In this document: positions 17,184-25,480 of the stretch, one piece after another
Layout of the letters: every line of letters starts with the position of its first letter
Position numbering within the stretch: position 1 is the stretch's first letter
Assembly (NCBI GenBank): GCA_009840165.1
Contig: VXOG01000098.1
Span: 1 to 64,000, forward strand
Direction: 5' to 3'
Origin: Chloroflexota bacterium
GTDB taxonomy: Bacteria; Chloroflexota; Dehalococcoidia; Lucifugimonadales; UBA3495
DNA: 64,000 nucleotides
Position numbers and translations under genes: made by a program
The notes under the pieces: model-generated
Database searches by the model: none
What the model was told of the DNA's origin: nothing
What the model saw: the letters and a program-made list of their open reading frames with translations, nothing else

Positions 17184-17963
17184 ATGACAACCGCAGTACG
17201 AGAAGTCCACGTTTACACCAACCCTGGTTGATTCAGCTGTCGGACGCTGGAGGAATTCCTCGCGTCCAACGGTGTTCAGTATGAACACCATGACCTGCTG
17301 ACCGACGAGGCGGCCCGCGAAGACCTGAAGTCCCGGGGCGTACTCTCCGCGCCCGTGACCATCATCGACGGCACGGAAGTGATCATCGGGTACTACCCCA
17401 AGAAGCTGATCCCGGCGCTGGGCTTGGAGGACGCTCCCATCGACCTGTCAGGCAAAACGGCCTGGCTGGGCGACAAGTACCGCGTGATCCTGGAAGCCGC
17501 CGTCCGCGCCACGCTGGAGCTTTCCGAAGAGCAGCTGTCCCAGCCGGTGCAGTGGCGGCCCGAGATGCTCCGCGACACGTTGGTGCATATCGTGTCGTTC
17601 CCGGAACTGGCCTACACTAGCCGCACCCGGGGATCTATGAGCTCCGATGATATGCGGGCCTGTCGCGAGAGCCTGGCGCACCTCCAGAAACCGCAGGAGA
17701 TTGCCGACTATGCCTGCGGCGTCGCTGACGATCTCGTTGCCTTCCTCAACAGCGGCGATACCGAGGGATTCGACCGGGTGGTGCCGGCCCACTACGGCGG
17801 TGAGGTCACCGTGCTGGAACTGCTCAACATCATCCTCAGCCACAGCACGCACCACCTCAAGCAGGTGTACTGGTTCATGGACACCAACCTGAACCAGCCG
17901 GCGAAGACTCCCGCCACTGAGGGCGACATGGAGGGCATCTTCACGCCGGCCCAACTGATCTAA
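17184..17963 (+). CDS. probable selenoprotein: glutaredoxin-like domain fused to DinB-like domain, in-frame TGA = Sec16
   Basis: Reading from the ATG at 17184 (GGAGAGG site five to eleven bases upstream) gives MTTAVREVHVYTNPG, then TGA at 17229-17231, then FSCRTLEEFL, and stays open to TAA at 17961. The TGA falls exactly on the first position of the U-x-x-C redox motif (Sec16, Cys19) of a glutaredoxin/NrdH-like fold, followed by the cis-Pro segment LSAPVTIIDG. Residues from about 85 form a four-helix DinB-like domain with HSTHHLKQVYW. A hairpin directly after the TGA resembles a bacterial SECIS. Ordinary annotation would start the gene at 17355 and lose the redox site. The fusion suggests a thiol/selenol-transfer enzyme. 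SelB and tRNA-Sec were not seen here. Confidence 0.8.
17242..17267 (+). promoter_or_regulatory. SECIS-like hairpin after the in-frame TGA
   Basis: GGACGC (17242-17247) pairs with GCGTCC (17262-17267). Two unpaired bases T-G (17248-17249) are followed by an inner stem GAGG/CCTC around the loop AATT (17254-17257). The loop begins 22 bases after the TGA, within the distance usual for bacterial SECIS elements, and a bulged U below a short upper stem is also found in the E. coli fdhF element. Confidence 0.65.
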
Positions 17964-17991
17964 CCACGCCAAGCGCGAGGACTGAAGGAAA

Positions 17992-18963
17992 ATGGCAGAA
18001 CCACTGATAGCGTTGGACGAGTTGCCCGAAACCCGGGTGATCATAGCCGGCTGGCGCCGTCAGTGGTCTGACGGCGGCAACATATCCAGCGGAATGCCGC
18101 GCTGGTTGATCGACAAACTGTCGGCGCGGCGCATCGGGCAGATGACCGACGAAATTTCCCGGATGTGTTTCCCGTTCCAGGTGGCCGGCACTCACGACCT
18201 GTACCGGCCCCGCGCCGCGTTCAACGAGGGCTTGCCCAGCCGTCCCATGCAGTGGGACAACGGGTTCTGGGACGCCGGTGATGGTCTGGTGATATTCTTA
18301 GGTATCGAGCCGTGGTACCGGATTGACTTGTATGGCCAAGCCTTCTTTGAAGCAGTGTCGGCGCTGGGCAACCCCAAAATCGCGGCGGTGGAAGGTTACA
18401 ACGGGCCCGCGCCGCCAGAGCAGGAACGGCGGATTTCGTGCGTGTACAGCAAAGCGGCAATGGCCGACGAGTTGCGCCAGCACGGTATGCTGTTTTCCAG
18501 CTACGGGTCCCAGCAGAGGCAGGGACCGACTATCGGGATGGCTATGGTGAGCTTGGCCCACTACCAGCATCCCGACGTGGAGATGGTGCGAGTGGGCGCC
18601 ATGGCCCCGATGTTCCCGTTCAGCGGCGGCAGCGGCGGCCAGCTGGGTATCACCACTGACCACCGCGCCTTCTACGACATCATGCGCCGGCTCCGTGCGT
18701 TGTACTCTCTGGACATCGATCTGTCGGATCTCAGGCCACGGTATGAGGAAGAGGCCGAACGGCTCCAGGAATCGCTTGATAGGGTGGCGCAAAGGAATGA
18801 TGAGGCCCGGCGTTACATCGAGCGAGTGCGGGGAGAGCACAACTTCATGCCCTTCGAGGAACCCGTCGAACTGCCGCCCGGCATCGAGGGAACCCTCGCC
18901 GACATCCTGGGGCAATTCGACCTGCCTGGCGAGGATGACGACGGCCTGGCCGGGGCGCGTTGA
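17992..18963 (+). CDS. PAC2 family protein
   Basis: 323 residues resembling the PAC2 (proteasome assembly chaperone 2-like) family seen in actinobacteria and Chloroflexota. TRVIIAGWRRQWSDGGN opens the first strand-turn, and ADELRQHGMLFSSYGSQQRQGP and GMAMVSLAHYQHPDVEM mark the second half; the C-terminal 90 residues include a charged coiled-coil-like stretch (RYEEEAERLQESLDRVAQRN) usual for bacterial members. Role unknown. It follows the selenoprotein by 28 bases with a GAAGGAAA ribosome site and is likely in the same transcript. Confidence 0.75.
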   Translation: MAEPLIALDELPETRVIIAGWRRQWSDGGNISSGMPRWLIDKLSARRIGQMTDEISRMCFPFQVAGTHDLYRPRAAFNEGLPSRPMQWDNGFWDAGDGLVIFLGIEPWYRIDLYGQAFFEAVSALGNPKIAAVEGYNGPAPPEQERRISCVYSKAAMADELRQHGMLFSSYGSQQRQGPTIGMAMVSLAHYQHPDVEMVRVGAMAPMFPFSGGSGGQLGITTDHRAFYDIMRRLRALYSLDIDLSDLRPRYEEEAERLQESLDRVAQRNDEARRYIERVRGEHNFMPFEEPVELPPGIEGTLADILGQFDLPGEDDDGLAGAR

Positions 18964-18988
18964 TCCCCTGGCAGCATTGCGAAACGAT

Positions 18989-19017
18989 GTAGGGGCGGGT
19001 TTCAAACCCGCCCCTAC
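18989..19017. repeat. dispersed palindrome, family B (GGGTTTCAAACCC)
   Basis: Perfect 29-base palindrome, GTAGGGGCGGGTTT arm, A/C centre, AAACCCGCCCCTAC arm, between convergent genes. It could act as a bidirectional terminator stem. Confidence 0.9.
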
Positions 19018-19044
19018 GTGCGCTGGTAGTTTGGACGTCGCGAG

Positions 19045-19494
19045 CTAGTCGATAACCAACACCGTGTTCTCGCGACCCTCGCGACGCATTTCGGCGAGGC
19101 CCTCTTCGGGGGTATCGAACTTGTCGTAGTAGAACTCGATGCCGTTCCCGTCCGGGTCCTCAAAGTAAACGCTGCCGGTCATGCCGTGGTCGGTGGTACG
19201 GTCAACCTTGATGTCGTTTTCGATCAGGCTGTGGTACAGGTCGCGGAGGGAGTCGAAGTCCTCCACCTGCACGGCGAAGTGGTTGAGGCCGATGTTGCCC
19301 TTGCGCGTGGCGGGGGAATCATCGGACGCCTGAAACAGGGCCAGGTCGTGGTGAATCTCGCCGCAGGTCAGGAACGTGGCAGTGGGGCGCGACACCGCGA
19401 TCTCGAATCCGAGAATCTCGGTGTAGAACTTGGTGGACGCTGCGACGTCCGAGACGTTGATTACCAGATGGCCGACTTGCTTGGGTTTAACCAT
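19045..19494 (-). CDS. VOC family protein (glyoxalase/extradiol dioxygenase fold)
   Basis: 149 residues with two beta-alpha-beta-beta-beta units. KQVGHLVINVSDVAAST places a probable metal ligand at His9; GLNHFAVQVEDF gives a second His and PDGNGIEFYYDKF a Glu, the usual ligand trio. The pattern is closest to catechol dioxygenase or fosfomycin-resistance-like members. AAAGGAGC stands before the ATG. Reaction unknown. Confidence 0.85.
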   Translation of the reverse strand: MVKPKQVGHLVINVSDVAASTKFYTEILGFEIAVSRPTATFLTCGEIHHDLALFQASDDSPATRKGNIGLNHFAVQVEDFDSLRDLYHSLIENDIKVDRTTDHGMTGSVYFEDPDGNGIEFYYDKFDTPEEGLAEMRREGRENTVLVID

Positions 19495-19575
19495 TTTGCT
19501 GCTCCTTTCGCAAAAAGATGGGCGCCTGTTGGCGGTAATATACGATAGTTGAGGCCAGCGGGCAATAATTCGGCG

Positions 19576-19740
19576 CTAGTCGGCTGCAACCTCTTCGGGC
19601 GTGAGGATTACTTGCCCAGTATCGGGTTGATGGCGGTGGCGCATCACCAGGTCCACGCGCTGGTGAAGGGCCTGAACCAAACCCTTGACTTCGCCAACTT
19701 CTTGAGCCAGCGTCATTACTGCTAACGTAATCGTTTCCAT
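19576..19740 (-). CDS. small hypothetical protein, 54 residues
   Basis: Frame from ATG at 19740 reads METITLAVMTLAQEVGEVKG and ends LTPEEVAAD. The N-terminal half could form an amphipathic helix with regular Val/Leu spacing. No family recognised. It fills the gap between the VOC and MFS genes and has codon usage like a coding sequence, but no clear ribosome site. Confidence 0.35.
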   Translation of the reverse strand: METITLAVMTLAQEVGEVKGLVQALHQRVDLVMRHRHQPDTGQVILTPEEVAAD

Positions 19741-19824
19741 ACTTGCACTGCCGGTTGCGGTGTGGGCGGAGTATGGAACAGATATGTGTTCACCGGCAAC
19801 GTGGGTATGTCATCGGTGGCGGCG

Positions 19825-21060
19825 CTAAATCTCATCCATCCGGCGCACCATCGGGCGGTACAGCCACCCGCCGACGGAAATCACCAGCAGCACCGCCGCG
19901 CCGCTGGTGATGGCGATGGACCAACCCCAGATCTGCGCCAGCCAGGTGAGCGGCCACGCCCCCAGAAAGTGGAACACCGGGGCCAACTGCATCATCGCCA
20001 TCATGCGCCCGCGCATCTCCGGCGCGGTGGTCAGCTGCATCAGGGAACTGGACACCGGCCAGAAACCTCCAATGCTGGTGGAGCCGACCATGGCTACCAG
20101 AACGCACCCAGCCCAGAACCACGGCGTCCACGCCATCACCATCAGCCCGACACAGCACAGGGTGACTTCCACGTACATCAACAGCCCCTTGCGCTTCCGG
20201 TCTCCCCAACTGGCAACGACCATCGACCCGAGGAACGCGCCCCCGCCGCGCGCCATCATAAATATCCCGGTCTGGGTGCCGTTCAGCTTGAGAAATTCTT
20301 GGGTGAAACCGACCACCACCTGCATGTACGCCATGCCAAAGAACCCGAAGGATGCCGACATGAGGATCAACACGGCAGCCATCGGTGTCCTGATGGCGTG
20401 GGAGAAGCCGCCGATGAGGTCGGAGATGGGCGACGAATTGCGCCGGGTTGTGGTGGGCGGCTTTGCCACCATCAACAGGAAGAAGATGCCCACCAGGTAG
20501 CTGGCGCCGTTGATCATGATGGCCGCCCAGGTATCGATGTTGTCGATAGCCCAGCCGCCAACCAGGGGGCCCGCCATGTTTCCGATTTGACCGACGGAGG
20601 TGTGCAACGCGACGGCGTTCATCATGTCCTCGCGCGGCACCAGGTCCGCAGCCAGGGCGAAGCGGGCCGGCATCTGCACCGCCATCAGCCCGCCCAGGAT
20701 GAATACAACGACATACACGTGCCAGATCTGCGCCAACCCGGCCAGCGCCAGAAACGCCAGCGCCAAGGTGATCGCCGCATTGCCCATGACGCAAAATATC
20801 AGGAACAGCTTGCGATCCACCCGGTCGGCCAATACTCCTCCGACGAAGGTGAAGAACAGGTTGGAGACACCGAAAATGCTGACCGCCAAACCCAGCGACG
20901 TTTTCTCGCCGGTGAGGTCAAAGATCAACCAGCCGATGCCGAGAAACTGGATGCCCTGGCCGAAGGACTGGACGCCGATGTTCAGAAAGAACCACCGGAA
21001 GTCCCGGTGGCGCAACGCGGAGAAGGTGCTGAGCCGGCCAGCAATGGCAGCGGCGGCCAT
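19825..21060 (-). CDS. MFS transporter (EntS/macrolide-efflux-like)
   Basis: 411 residues, twelve membrane segments, starting LSTFSALRHRDFRWFFLNIG and with GGVLADRVDRKLFLIFC after TM2, the wording of the EntS/DHA3-type exporters. Probably extrudes a small molecule. It ends the unit started by the dehalogenase gene, five bases away on the same strand. Confidence 0.86.
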   Translation of the reverse strand: MAAAAIAGRLSTFSALRHRDFRWFFLNIGVQSFGQGIQFLGIGWLIFDLTGEKTSLGLAVSIFGVSNLFFTFVGGVLADRVDRKLFLIFCVMGNAAITLALAFLALAGLAQIWHVYVVVFILGGLMAVQMPARFALAADLVPREDMMNAVALHTSVGQIGNMAGPLVGGWAIDNIDTWAAIMINGASYLVGIFFLLMVAKPPTTTRRNSSPISDLIGGFSHAIRTPMAAVLILMSASFGFFGMAYMQVVVGFTQEFLKLNGTQTGIFMMARGGGAFLGSMVVASWGDRKRKGLLMYVEVTLCCVGLMVMAWTPWFWAGCVLVAMVGSTSIGGFWPVSSSLMQLTTAPEMRGRMMAMMQLAPVFHFLGAWPLTWLAQIWGWSIAITSGAAVLLVISVGGWLYRPMVRRMDEI

Positions 21061-21065
21061 GGCGG

Positions 21066-21791
21066 CTATGACACGTCCGCAGGCGACAACAGGCGGTCGG
21101 CCAGTTGATGAAAGTCCGCAACTTCGAAATCGGGCAGGTAGGGCGATTCCTCGTTGGGCAGGTCGTAGCGGTTGACGTAAGCGCCCCGATAACCGCAGGC
21201 TCTGGCGCCGGTGATGTCGAAAGAGTGGGCGGCGACCATCAGAATCTCGTCGGGAGATTTGCCTAGGATGCGCGCTGCGGTGCGGTACACCGACGGGTGG
21301 GGTTTGAATGAACCGGCTTTTTCCACGGATATGACGTCGTCAAAGGGGATGCCGATGTTGTCCCGCACCAGTTTTTCCAGGTAGGTCTGCTCGCCGTTGG
21401 AAAGGGCTACCAGGCGGAAGCGTCCGCTGTCGGCCAGTCGCCGCAGGCCGGTCACCGCGTCATCATAGGGACGCAAATCATTGTACACGACCATGAACTT
21501 CGCCACGTCATCGTAAGTGAAATCCACCTTGTTCATGCGCAGGCAGTACATGAAAGAACGGCGGCAGGTTTCCAGGTAGCCGCTATGACCCAGCATGAAC
21601 AGGTTGTCCTGGTATTGTTCGATGCGTTGCCGGCCACGCCAGTCGGCCCAGAACGCTGCGCCGGACAGGTCGGAACCGTGGTCTTTCAGGAATTGTCCCG
21701 CCGGGCCGGCCAGACTTCCGCCCAGATCCAACACCGTGCCGAACATATCAAAGGCAAGGGTATTGACCTGGGCGATGGGGTTGCTTGGCAT
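21066..21791 (-). CDS. haloacid dehalogenase type II-like hydrolase
   Basis: 241 residues of the HAD fold. FDMFGTVLDL gives the nucleophile Asp15, ALSNGEQTYL the Ser/Asn loop, EKAGSFKPHP the Lys, and MVAAHSFDITGARACGYRGAYVNR the last motif, all in the order of (S)-2-haloacid dehalogenases. Halide release from 2-haloacids is the family reaction; related enzymes may use other substrates. Start chosen at the ATG with GGAG nine bases upstream; the frame extends 19 codons further without support. Confidence 0.88.
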   Translation of the reverse strand: MPSNPIAQVNTLAFDMFGTVLDLGGSLAGPAGQFLKDHGSDLSGAAFWADWRGRQRIEQYQDNLFMLGHSGYLETCRRSFMYCLRMNKVDFTYDDVAKFMVVYNDLRPYDDAVTGLRRLADSGRFRLVALSNGEQTYLEKLVRDNIGIPFDDVISVEKAGSFKPHPSVYRTAARILGKSPDEILMVAAHSFDITGARACGYRGAYVNRYDLPNEESPYLPDFEVADFHQLADRLLSPADVS

Positions 21792-21807
21792 GAACGATTC
21801 TCCGGCG

Positions 21808-22050
21808 TTATTCGGCGGGTTTGATGTTGTCGATATTGGTCTCGTCAACGTTGATCTGGCGCTTTACGCTGTCGAAATATACGATGAGCCAGGTGGCGGG
21901 GCCGATGGTGCGCTTCTCTCGCACCTCGCCAACGTCGCCGGTGGTGATGCTGCGCACGGAAGAGCCGACCGGGGAGGCCATGACTTCGCGAACCTCGAAG
22001 TCGGCGACGGCTTCGACTTTCATTCCCTTTTCGTATAGGTCAAAACTCAT
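21808..22050 (-). CDS. small hypothetical protein, 80 residues
   Basis: Starts MSFDLYEKGMKVEAVADFEV after a strong AGGAGG site and ends in DETNIDNIKPAE. The pattern of short strands with GDVGEV and TWLIVYFD suggests a small SH3-like barrel, but no family is recognised. It is 16 bases upstream of the dehalogenase gene on the same strand. Confidence 0.7.
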   Translation of the reverse strand: MSFDLYEKGMKVEAVADFEVREVMASPVGSSVRSITTGDVGEVREKRTIGPATWLIVYFDSVKRQINVDETNIDNIKPAE

Positions 22051-22142
22051 CGGAATACCTCCTGGGGGAAAGCGGCGCGAATACTGCCGTTGCAGTGTAC
22101 GAGCCGAGGGTAACAGTGTCAACGAAAGCACCCTCGCTCCGT

Positions 22143-22171
22143 CCGCTCATAGTGAGCCTGTCGAACCACGG
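22143..22171. repeat. dispersed repeat, family D (GAGCCTGTCGAACCA)
   Basis: CCGCTCATAGTGAGCCTGTCGAACCACGG-type unit in the gap between divergent genes. Relatives are near 28089, 28131, 37778, 47471 and 54985. Confidence 0.7.
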
Positions 22172-22277
22172 CCGGACTGGCGCGAGGGATCTCTTTACTG
22201 GACGGGCTAAGCGGCGGCGGGTATGATTGAATCGTCAAACCACCCATCGCAAAACTATCCGGAGGTACACTGCTGCA

Positions 22278-22637
22278 ATGAAAATCGTAAAGATGTCGGA
22301 TGTGGAACGGACTGAAGGCACCGCGCCCCTGTTCACCGGGCCGGTGGGCCGGCAGGCGATTCTGGATCCCGACGACAGTAACAACTTCAACTTCGGCATC
22401 GTCCACTTCGGCGCCGGCGTGCGCAACAAGTTTCATACCCACAGCGGCGACCAGATTCTCATCGTCACCGAGGGCACCGGCATTGTTGCCACCCGCGACG
22501 AGGAAGTTACGGTCAACGAGGGCGACGTCGCCATCATTCCGGCCGGCGAAGACCACTGGCACGGCTCCCGCGAAACGGCCATGTCCCACATCACCATCAC
22601 GGTGAAGGGCAGCCAAACACAGCAGAACGAAGACTAG
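22278..22637 (+). CDS. cupin domain protein
   Basis: 119 residues forming a single cupin barrel. FGAGVRNKFHTHSGDQILIVTEG holds the first cupin motif with His residues and a later acidic residue, and EGDVAIIPAGEDHWHG the second. A metal-binding site is therefore probable. ATG start is preceded by a GGAGG site 12 bases upstream. A TATGAT box at 22222 could be the promoter -10. Small cupins of this kind act as isomerases, dioxygenases or binding proteins; role open. Confidence 0.85.
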   Translation: MKIVKMSDVERTEGTAPLFTGPVGRQAILDPDDSNNFNFGIVHFGAGVRNKFHTHSGDQILIVTEGTGIVATRDEEVTVNEGDVAIIPAGEDHWHGSRETAMSHITITVKGSQTQQNED

Positions 22638-22666
22638 CTTCGTTTCGGAACCGACTCCTGACGGCG

Positions 22667-22695
22667 TAGGGGCGGGTTTCAAACCCGCCCCTACA
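22667..22695. repeat. dispersed palindrome, family B
   Basis: Perfect 29-base palindrome identical in arm and centre to the copy at 18989. Confidence 0.9.
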
Positions 22696-22712
22696 TTTGT
22701 GCCAATCACACC

Positions 22713-22810
22713 GTCGTTCCTGCGCAAGCAGGAACCCAGAAAACTTCTGTAACAGCAACGTCAACTTGATATAGCGCTCTCTGGATTCCCGCTTCCGCGG
22801 GAATGACGGG
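22713..22810. repeat. composite inverted repeat of two family C units
   Basis: One unit reads CGTCGTTCCTGCG...CCCAG (22713-22740), the other CTGGATTCCCGC...GACGG (22782-22810) in opposite orientation, about 40 bases apart. The pair forms a larger inverted repeat, as a small non-autonomous mobile element would. Confidence 0.75.
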
Positions 22811-22824
22811 AAGTGTCAAAGGGC

Positions 22825-24324
22825 CTAGTGATGCCGGTGACCATGGTCGCCGTGCCCGTGGTCGTCGTGTCCACCGTGGCCATGGTCGTCGTGATGGCCA
22901 CCGTGATCTCCATGCCCGCCACCGTGTCCATGGTCATCATAGTGTCCATGGCCGTGACCGTCGTGATGGTCGGGTTCGGGAGCCGCTTGCGGCAGCCGGA
23001 TCACGGCCAACAGCGCCGCGGCAACCAGGTACAGGGCGCCGGTGTAGTAGAAGAGGTAGTCGTAATTGATGACGTAGAGCCACCCGGCGATGATCGGGGA
23101 CGCGGCGCTGAGGATGAACCGCGACGTGGAAAGCAGGCCCAGCGTCGTGGCGGCGGTTCCTTCCCGCACGATGTCCATGGCCGCGGCCGTCAGAATCGGT
23201 TGGTCGCTGTACAGGAACAGCCCCAGCAGGGCGAGCAGGATGGTCATTACCGCCAGGTTGGAACCCAAGGGGGCCATCAGCAGCGTGACAACGGCCAGGA
23301 AGAGCATCCCCGGTATCAGCACGATTTTGCGGTTCAGCCGGTCAGACAGATAGCCCATCACCGGGCTGGCGAATATGCCCACCAACACCAGCAGGCCGAC
23401 GAGAGACCCGCGAATGAACAGGTTCTCAAAGCTGCGGTGCTCGGTGAGCGTGCTGCCCAACCCTAGCTCGTCAACCAGGTACAGGGGCAGAACTGTGATG
23501 AACCCGATGTAGGCCATGCCGCGCAAGCCCGCTACCACCGTAATCCCCCAGACGCGGGGATTGCGTACCAGCAGCTTGGTCTCGGCAAGCTGGGTCTGCA
23601 TGGTGCTGACGGCGCGTTCCTCCACCGCAGCCTGGGCGCGATGCCCGATGTCGCGGAAGGCCCAGAAGACCAGGAAGGCCAGGAAAATGGGCACGGCGGC
23701 ATAGATGGTGATGATGGCCTGCCACGCCAGCACGGCGAGCAAGGCTCCGGTGAGGACCGGGCCGATCACATCTCCGATATTGCCGCCCACGCCGTGCAAC
23801 GACAGCACGGAGCCTCGCCGGTGGGTGAAGTGGGATGACAACGCCGCCATGGCTGGTAGGTGCCAGACTGATGCGGCGATTGCCACCACCGCCATGCCGA
23901 TGACCAGCAGAGCGTAACCCGCGGGATTGAGGGACGTGGCGGAAGGCGATGATACCCATGTGGCGCCAGGTACCTGCCAGCCGGCCGAGGCCATCAGCAG
24001 CCAGCCCACTCCGAACATGGCCATGCACACCGCCATCACCCAGCCCCAGTAACGGCGCAGGGCGTCGGTGAGCACTCCGCCGGGCAACGCGACCACGCCA
24101 GAGGCGATCTCGCGGGTGGTTTGGAGGCTGGTGGCGGCGATGACGCTGCCGCCCAGCAGCAGGTCACGCACCTCCGGCAGGACGACTATGAAGCTCTGGG
24201 CGATGGAGTGAAACACGCCATGCCCGCTGGACAGGCCGCCGATGACAAATGCCGCGCCGCGTCGGAATCCGGTGCGGCCCTCCGTTACCGAAGGGGCGGC
24301 GTGATGATGATGAGCGTGCGCCAT
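22825..24324 (-). CDS. MFS transporter with His-rich N- and C-terminal tails
   Basis: 499 residues with twelve membrane segments; GGVLTDALRRYWGW follows TM2. The N-terminus begins MAHAHHHH and the last 51 residues hold 20 His with Gly and Asp, a metal-binding tail. It lies behind znuB on the same strand in a zinc uptake locus, so a zinc or other divalent-cation carrier or buffer is likely. The tail DNA is repetitive (CATGG/CCGTG units) and could vary in length between strains. Export or import cannot be told from sequence. Confidence 0.85.
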   Translation of the reverse strand: MAHAHHHHAAPSVTEGRTGFRRGAAFVIGGLSSGHGVFHSIAQSFIVVLPEVRDLLLGGSVIAATSLQTTREIASGVVALPGGVLTDALRRYWGWVMAVCMAMFGVGWLLMASAGWQVPGATWVSSPSATSLNPAGYALLVIGMAVVAIAASVWHLPAMAALSSHFTHRRGSVLSLHGVGGNIGDVIGPVLTGALLAVLAWQAIITIYAAVPIFLAFLVFWAFRDIGHRAQAAVEERAVSTMQTQLAETKLLVRNPRVWGITVVAGLRGMAYIGFITVLPLYLVDELGLGSTLTEHRSFENLFIRGSLVGLLVLVGIFASPVMGYLSDRLNRKIVLIPGMLFLAVVTLLMAPLGSNLAVMTILLALLGLFLYSDQPILTAAAMDIVREGTAATTLGLLSTSRFILSAASPIIAGWLYVINYDYLFYYTGALYLVAAALLAVIRLPQAAPEPDHHDGHGHGHYDDHGHGGGHGDHGGHHDDHGHGGHDDHGHGDHGHRHH

Positions 24325-24353
24325 AGCGACCTCCTGTGGCCGTTTCGATTCCT

Positions 24354-24440
24354 CGTCATTCCCGCCTACGCGGGAATCCAGAGTAGTTGCTATGTCTTGA
24401 TCGTTGCAATTATTGGATACCGGCGAAAGCCGGTATGACG
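24354..24440. repeat. composite inverted repeat of two family C units
   Basis: CGTCATTCCCGCC...ATCCAG (24354-24381) and TTGGATACCGGCG...ATGACG (24413-24440) in opposite orientation between the MFS gene and znuB. Confidence 0.8.
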
Positions 24441-24464
24441 AAATTACTTTTGTTGGGTTGGAGG

Positions 24465-25337
24465 CTACTCGAACGTTCCGCCGGACTCCCGGGGCAGCCG
24501 CGAGATGCCGCCTTCGGAGCCGGGGAACCAGTTGCTGCGAATTTTGGACCAGGCCAATACTGCCACAAATAACGCTGACGAAAGCAGCACTACGCTGGCT
24601 CCCGATGATACATCAACGAAGTAGCTTATGTAGATACCCAGCACGGAGCAGATTACTCCTAGCGCGGTGGACAGCATGACCATAACTCGGAAGCTGTTGG
24701 TCAGCAGGCGCGCGACGATGGGCGGGATCACCACAGCGGCGGCTATCATCGTAACGCCGAGCACCTGCATGGAAACTACCACGGTGCCAGCCAGCATGAG
24801 GGAAAACAGCGTGTCAACCCAGCCTGTGGGAACTCCGTAGAACTGGGCGACATCGGGGTCGAAGGTGGCGAAGAGAAATAGCTTGTAGGCCACGAAGAAA
24901 ATCAAGGAGATCAATCCGGCGGCAACGGCGATGGCGATCAGGTCCTCTCGGTCAACGGCCAGCACGCTCCCCCACAGCGAAGCCTCGAAGTTTTTGGTGG
25001 CGCCGGGGCTGCGGCTTACGATGGCAATGCCCAGGGCGAAACTGGCGGTGGTGATGATCCCGATGGCGGCGTCGGAGCCGATGGGGTTCTTGCGAGTGGT
25101 CCACGCGATCAGCAGCGCCGACAGGAAACCCCAAACCGTCGCGCCGATGAAGAAGTTGATCGACATGATGGCGCTGACGACGGCGCCTCCGAAAACGGCG
25201 TGGGATAGCCCGTGCCCGATGTAAGCCATGCCGCGCAGCACGATGTACACGCCCATGAGAGCGCACAGGCCGCCGACCAGGCTGGCCGCGATGATCGCCC
25301 GCACGAAGAAACCGAACTCAAAGGGTTCCAGCAGCAT
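24465..25337 (-). CDS. znuB: zinc/metal ABC transporter permease
   Basis: 290-residue membrane protein of the ABC-3 family with about eight membrane segments. GLCALMGVYIVLRGMAYIGHGLSHAVFGG at the N-terminus is the classic ABC-3 sequence and AAVVIPPIVARLLTNSF holds the coupling region. It forms the channel for ZnuC and ZnuA. It follows znuC across a composite repeat. Confidence 0.92.
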   Translation of the reverse strand: MLLEPFEFGFFVRAIIAASLVGGLCALMGVYIVLRGMAYIGHGLSHAVFGGAVVSAIMSINFFIGATVWGFLSALLIAWTTRKNPIGSDAAIGIITTASFALGIAIVSRSPGATKNFEASLWGSVLAVDREDLIAIAVAAGLISLIFFVAYKLFLFATFDPDVAQFYGVPTGWVDTLFSLMLAGTVVVSMQVLGVTMIAAAVVIPPIVARLLTNSFRVMVMLSTALGVICSVLGIYISYFVDVSSGASVVLLSSALFVAVLAWSKIRSNWFPGSEGGISRLPRESGGTFE

Positions 25338-25373
25338 CTTTTACTCTACACCTGTCATTCCCAACCTTATACC

Positions 25374-25450
25374 GTCATTCCCGCGAAAGCGGGAATCCAG
25401 CGTTCTGCGGTGCAGAGGTTTCTGGATTCCGGCTTTCGCCGGAATGACGT
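25374..25450. repeat. composite inverted repeat of two family C units
   Basis: Forward unit 25374-25401 and reverse unit 25423-25450, 21 bases apart, between znuC and znuB. Transcripts could fold it into a long hairpin. Confidence 0.85.
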
Positions 25451-25480
25451 CGTGGAGTGGGAGGGAATGATTGGGATAGC

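Noticed and set aside
17229-17231. TGA recoded generally as Trp or Gly in this organism
   Set aside because: TGA ends many clear genes here (for example the CoA-transferase A gene at 428), so it is a true stop elsewhere.
17355-17963. Gene start at 17355 as an independent DinB-like protein
   Set aside because: It cuts the glutaredoxin domain in half; the full frame starting at 17184 with TGA at the redox site explains the sequence better.
22840-22990. Plus-strand repetitive frame opposite the His tail as a separate gene
   Set aside because: It is the reverse of the His/Gly/Asp codons of the MFS tail.
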